Assembly (NCBI RefSeq): GCF_004005495.1
Contig: NZ_RZYA01000004.1
Span: 62,001 to 126,000, forward strand
DNA length: 64,000 nt
DNA from: Streptomyces antnestii
GTDB taxonomy: Bacteria; Actinomycetota; Actinomycetes; Streptomycetales; Streptomycetaceae
Direction of reading: 5' to 3'
Positions 61,167 through 64,000 of the stretch are shown piece after piece. Under the pieces are notes generated by a model. The model searched no databases, was not told the DNA's origin, and saw nothing but the letters and a program-made list of their open reading frames with translations. The position numbers and the translations under genes were made by a program. Position 1 is the stretch's first letter; the number at the start of each line of letters is the position of its first letter.

Positions 61167-61838
61167 GAAGTTCCCCCTGGTAGATCTCTGCTCAGTTGTC
61201 AGTGACGGTGACCTTAGTGACGCGCACTGACAGTGCCGCCGAGGGGCGCACCAGCACCGCACCACGTCGGCACCAGATCGAACGGGGAACAAGAGACGGG
61301 CCTCGCTCGAAGCCCCCAGCCCGTTCTAAGCGCCTGGTCGCGCAGTGCGTGCCACAGTCGTGCCACATGGAGCGGTCAATCACGGTCAATCACGGTTCGC
61401 CTCGGCGGAGATGGGGCGGAGCCCTGCGGGCTCTCCGGAGCCGGGGTGGCCTGCGCTGTCGGGGGGCAACCCGCGGGGTACCGCCGCCGCGATCCGACCT
61501 AGAAGGGGGAACTCGTCAGCATCCATAGGCCCGGAAAGCGCACGCGGAACAAGCGACCCCATCAACACCACCAGACCCGCGCCGCCTAACGAAGTGAGGT
61601 CGATCCAGGAGAATCGAGGACCGCGCGAGCAAGGGAGGCGCAGGCCGGCCCGGCTCCCCCCCCAGCAGCAGCCAAAACCCAGCACAGGGCCATGGAAGGT
61701 ACGGGGCTTGCCGCACAGCAGGCCAAAGAGCTTTGCGTTACTGAAGCGGGGCTGCTCCCGTCCGGCCCGACGTCAGGCGGGACAGTCCCCCGGGCCCTCG
61801 CGGAGGGGGGAAGCGATGACGGCGCGTACGCTCCGCGC
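61167..61838. other. Gene-poor stretch of the islet with short repeats
   Basis: No convincing gene fills these 672 bp. It holds GTGCCACA twice with 11-bp phasing (61349-61356 and 61360-61367), GGTCAATCAC twice in tandem (about 61374-61393), and a CGAGAGGG-poor, moderate-GC background. Such phased short repeats resemble arm-type sites of tyrosine integrases or iterons, but no protein remains to use them. Confidence 0.45.
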
Positions 61839-62567
61839 ATGGCTCTCACGGTGCACATCCCCGAATATCTGGAGGACTGCGAGCTGGTAGCAGGCGAGGA
61901 TCTCGCGCGCGAGCCCGCCTTCTGGCTCGCGCATCTCATGTTGACTGTGGGAGATCCGAGCGAGGATCCAGAGCGCTACGGAGTGGACGCCTCGGTCTAC
62001 GAGGAGATGGTGGAGCGCCTCAGCGACCCTGAGGAGCCCTGGCCGGTGCTGCGTGTCCCCTTCGAAGGCGGGCATACCGCTTACACCGTGTACACCAACT
62101 TCGACGATGCGAACAACGTCGACTTCTTCGTACGCCACCACGAGTGGGGACGACTCGGTTACCTCGGCCAGTGCGGCGCTGACGAGGCCGGCCCCGGACT
62201 GTCCTGGACGGAGCTCACCACACTTGCTGAGGCCGCACAGAACAGCAGTGAAGGTCTGACCGACAGCTCACAGCGCCTTCTGCTCCTGTTTCCGATGCTC
62301 GGCGACGCCGAGATGCCCCGCGAAGCGCGTCACATGGTGGCGCAGGCGCTGGCCCGCTGCCGCATACGTTCTGACGCAGCCGACAAGTTGGCTACCGTGC
62401 TGGTCGGCGAGCAGGAGGCCGATAGCGAACCTCGCTGGACCGTGACTACAGACAGCCCGATCGCAGTGTGTTCGTCGCCCTACAGCGCCCGACACATACC
62501 GCTAGCCCTCGGCATCACACCGCGCCAAGCCCAAGCCCTCGCGGACGCACTCAACGGAGGCGGGTGA
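61839..62567 (+). CDS. Hypothetical protein, islet cargo
   Basis: A 242-residue acidic, soluble protein, not recognised. It opens ALTVHIPEYLEDCELVAGED and contains HTAYTVYTNFDDANNVDFFVRHHEW, with a helical C terminus ending in ITPRQAQALADALN. The two His in the middle and general acidity recall immunity proteins or nucleotide-second-messenger readers, without motif support. ATG at 61839 is chosen; it lacks a Shine-Dalgarno and may be leaderless. Its stop lies within one of the TGACATC repeats near the right att copy. Confidence 0.65.
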   Translation: MALTVHIPEYLEDCELVAGEDLAREPAFWLAHLMLTVGDPSEDPERYGVDASVYEEMVERLSDPEEPWPVLRVPFEGGHTAYTVYTNFDDANNVDFFVRHHEWGRLGYLGQCGADEAGPGLSWTELTTLAEAAQNSSEGLTDSSQRLLLLFPMLGDAEMPREARHMVAQALARCRIRSDAADKLATVLVGEQEADSEPRWTVTTDSPIAVCSSPYSARHIPLALGITPRQAQALADALNGGG

Positions 62568-62671
62568 CATCCACGGCTGACGTAAATGTCGAGGAACACC
62601 AGCGGTCCAGGGCAGTCAGACATGGCTGTGCCCTTCTGCGGTGAGGCGCATCCAGAGGGCCCGCGCTCGAA

Positions 62672-62695
62672 CTTACGAGGCAGATGTCGGCGGTT
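62672..62695 (+). repeat. Right attachment-site copy of the tRNA-Val block
   Basis: CTTACGAGGCAGATGTCGGC begins a 24-bp block identical to part of tRNA-Val except one base. It is not a functional tRNA: the D-arm, acceptor stem and T-arm are missing on both sides. Confidence 0.72.
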
Positions 62696-62813
62696 GATCG
62701 CGACGTGTGTCCCAGTCTCATTGACACCAGGAGTTGAACGCGTTCAAAATGATGTTTGCGGCTTCTTGAGGTGTCGCTACGGGGCATGTGCGAGACACGA
62801 GAGGTGGGGCCGC

Positions 62814-63233
62814 GTGGCTGCCGACCAGCATCAGCGGATACGGCGTGCGTTCATGGGTGCCGCGTTGGGATGTGCGGTGACATTCCTGTTGTCCTCCTGC
62901 TCCGACTATCCGGTCGAGGTGAACACCAACGGCCAATTGGCGGGTGTGTGGTCGGACTTCGCCGGGAGGACAGTCGAGTTCGAGGGTGACGGCACGTTCA
63001 CGGCCCAGGGCTTGGACAAGGCGGATGCCGGCGACGAGTGCCCCGGGATCGCCGACCGGCAACATGGAACCGTGTCCCTCTTCGGGTCGTATGGCGAGGT
63101 CACCTTCGACGGCGTGGACTGCGAGGGCATGAAAATCGGCTTCCAGGGCTCCCCGAGCTCCTTCGTCGTCTGCTTCACCCGGGACTTGGCGTCCGGGGGG
63201 TGCACGGGCGAATTCAGCCGGAAGGAAGGCTGA
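62814..63233 (+). CDS. Small putative lipoprotein, unknown function
   Basis: A 139-residue exported protein. A short basic N terminus (HQRIRRAFM) leads to a hydrophobic helix ending in the lipobox-like LLSSC, with C29 predicted to be lipidated. The mature 110 residues form a beta-rich domain (QLAGVWSDFAGRTVEFEGDGTF, reminiscent of small lipocalin or META-like folds) with four further cysteines. GTG 62814 with GGTGGGG upstream is chosen because it gives the compact signal peptide. It lies just outside the right att copy. Confidence 0.72.
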   Translation: MAADQHQRIRRAFMGAALGCAVTFLLSSCSDYPVEVNTNGQLAGVWSDFAGRTVEFEGDGTFTAQGLDKADAGDECPGIADRQHGTVSLFGSYGEVTFDGVDCEGMKIGFQGSPSSFVVCFTRDLASGGCTGEFSRKEG

Positions 63234-63466
63234 TTCGACTGATCCTGGCGGCTGGCGGCTTCGACGCGGTTCGTCGAACTTCGGGGCTTCGGGGGTGGGT
63301 GGTATGTGCGTAGAAGGGGGCTATGCCACATGTGAAGGGAACGTGAAGCTGCCTCCCGTTATGGGGGTGTTCGGGGCGTGGGTTGCAGGGGGTGTCGCCT
63401 GGTAACTTCCGTCACTCTGTGGGGGTTTCACGCGGCCTTCACGCGTGTGGACGTAGGCTTCACGTT
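63234..63466. other. Intergenic, no gene seen
   Basis: These 233 bp hold G-rich words and no convincing open frame with a start site. The last 40 bp (TTCACGCG words and TAGGCT at about 63454) are probably the promoter of the next gene, whose ATG follows within 8 bp, suggesting a leaderless transcript. Confidence 0.45.
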
Positions 63467-63631
63467 ATGGCCACTACTTCCGAACCCGCGACCGTGCGGA
63501 CTGCCGCCGAAGTGAATGAGCAGATACGGGCCCTCTGGCTGCGCGCCGGAGGGCGGTTGAGTGCTGAGGAGCGGGCGGAGTACGACGGGCTCGTGGTCGA
63601 GTGGGCCGCCGCGATGCGTCAGGTGGTGTGA
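63467..63631 (+). CDS. Short conserved-type hypothetical protein
   Basis: A 54-residue helical protein (TAAEVNEQIRALWLRAGGRLSAEERAEYDGLV), with no signal peptide. It probably folds as a helical hairpin. The family is not named to my knowledge but the sequence is of a type seen repeatedly in streptomycetes. TAGGCT lies 8 bp before the ATG, so translation is probably leaderless. Convergent with the next gene. Confidence 0.68.
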   Translation: MATTSEPATVRTAAEVNEQIRALWLRAGGRLSAEERAEYDGLVVEWAAAMRQVV

Positions 63632-63654
63632 AGGTCGCCGCCGCGTGAGCCGGG

Positions 63655-63984
63655 TTACTCCGGTTCGGGGGCGTGCTTGAGGCGCATGCGGGCGTCCACC
63701 GTGTCCGGGCCCGATATGTCCTTCCAGTAGCGGTGGCAGGTCACGAAGACCGCCAGTTCGCGCTCCCGCTGCCGGAGCTTCTCGACCTCCGCCTGTTCGT
63801 CGGGGGTCCAGCCGGGGGAGGCGGGGCGTTCGCGCTTGCGCCAGCCGTGGTCGTCGCTGAAGCCCTCTTGGGGGTCCACCGACCAGGGAAGCCGCTTCAG
63901 GAGCGTCAGGAGTTCCGCCCTGACCTGGTGCAGCTCCTCCTGGCCCGCCAGGAGGTCACTCGGGAAGTCATAGGTCGCTGCCAC
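63655..63984 (-). CDS. Hypothetical helical protein
   Basis: A 109-residue soluble protein with a helical N terminus (LLAGQEELHQVRAELLTLLKRLPW) and a C-terminal charged helix (EQAEVEKLRQRERELAVF) followed by CHRYWKDISGPD. Not recognised. It starts with GTG at 63984, right beside GAGGG. Together with the convergent 54-residue gene it makes a small pair; the two often co-occur in streptomycetes by my recollection. Confidence 0.68.
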   Translation of the reverse strand: MAATYDFPSDLLAGQEELHQVRAELLTLLKRLPWSVDPQEGFSDDHGWRKRERPASPGWTPDEQAEVEKLRQRERELAVFVTCHRYWKDISGPDTVDARMRLKHAPEPE

Positions 63985-64000
63985 CCCTCAATGATACGTC

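Larger units (their letters stand above)
59607..62695. mobile_element. Decayed integrated islet bounded by tRNA-Val att repeats
   Basis: CTTACAAGGCAGATGTCGGC (start of a 24-bp block, 59607-59630) inside tRNA-Val recurs at 62672-62695 with one change (A to G). The intervening 3.06 kb carries a SUKH protein and two unknown proteins, a 670-bp gene-poor stretch and several copies of a TGACATC-type repeat. No integrase, replication or transfer gene remains. The most economical reading is a small element, or remnant of one, inserted by a tyrosine recombinase that recognised the anticodon-to-T-arm part of the tRNA. The tRNA itself stays intact at the left end. Confidence 0.7.

Noticed and set aside
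62672..62695. A second tRNA gene
   Set aside because: Only 24 bp match; no D-arm, T-arm or acceptor stem can be formed around it.

Overview
The window is a slice of a Streptomyces (or very close actinomycete) chromosome. It is very GC-rich with strong third-position GC, many GTG starts and many 4-bp ATGA/GTGA gene overlaps. It carries recognisable streptomycete landmarks: the fabD-fabH-acpP-fabF cluster with the PucR-type regulator FasR, aceE, paired TerD genes, a DUF3145 gene and an SCO2400-family gene. From memory, the gene order matches the S. coelicolor region running down from about SCO2444 to about SCO2360, so most of it is conserved chromosome core. The clear exception is the last 4.5 kb after a tRNA-Val gene.

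Layout. 1-2 kb: a truncated acyl-CoA (probably malonyl-CoA) synthetase diverges from a FadR-type GntR regulator over a strong double operator. 2.1-3.7 kb: an ATP-grasp protein and an unknown protein. 3.7-13 kb: seven overlapping minus-strand genes form one coupled operon of cell-surface glycan type (GT4 glycosyltransferase, methyltransferase, 1378-residue AftD-like arabinofuranosyltransferase homologue, condensation-domain protein, second methyltransferase, EamA transporter, Trm112-like protein). It is preceded by a DUF3068 gene and a divergent DUF2613-like micro-protein. 14.6-16.6 kb: a PucR-type regulator whose N-terminal 260 codons are tandem repeats. 16.7-24.7 kb: assorted housekeeping and stress genes (zinc-ribbon membrane protein, MarR with quinone-reductase-like enzyme, Ohr, EI24 protein, beta-hydroxyacid dehydrogenase, YrdB, galactose mutarotase, SGNH lipoprotein, DUF3145). 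24.8-29.8 kb: the type II fatty acid synthase cluster and FasR. 29.9-42.6 kb: pirin, serine hydrolase, MerR/aldo-keto reductase pair, acyltransferase/DUF1023 hydrolase pair, a two-component system, DUF4429, a second DUF1023 hydrolase and a TetR/MFS efflux pair. 42.7-47.5 kb: an I36-type inhibitor, aceE, DUF3052 and AhpE peroxiredoxin.

47.6-56.7 kb is a Ter (tellurite/general stress) region: two TerD paralogues, a TerC-superfamily DUF475 membrane protein, a TerA-like protein, a divergent Pro/Gln-rich TerD, then a three-gene overlapping module (HpcH/CitE-like lyase, a fused PRTase-TRSP-PRTase protein, a HAD phosphatase). This matches the nucleoside-like-metabolite module predicted for Ter systems (Anantharaman, Iyer and Aravind 2012). 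It is the strongest candidate here for a poorly described biochemical system, and the fusion of the two PRTase units is notable.

56.8-64 kb: FmdB-type zinc ribbon, DUF4383 and a coiled-coil membrane protein lead to tRNA-Val(UAC). Twenty-four bases of this tRNA (59607-59630) recur with one mismatch at 62672-62695. They bracket about 3 kb of less typical DNA with a SUKH (SMI1/KNR4) protein, two unknown proteins, recurrent TGACATC-type repeats and no integrase: a decayed integrated islet. No rRNA, CRISPR array, transposase or classical biosynthetic gene cluster was seen.
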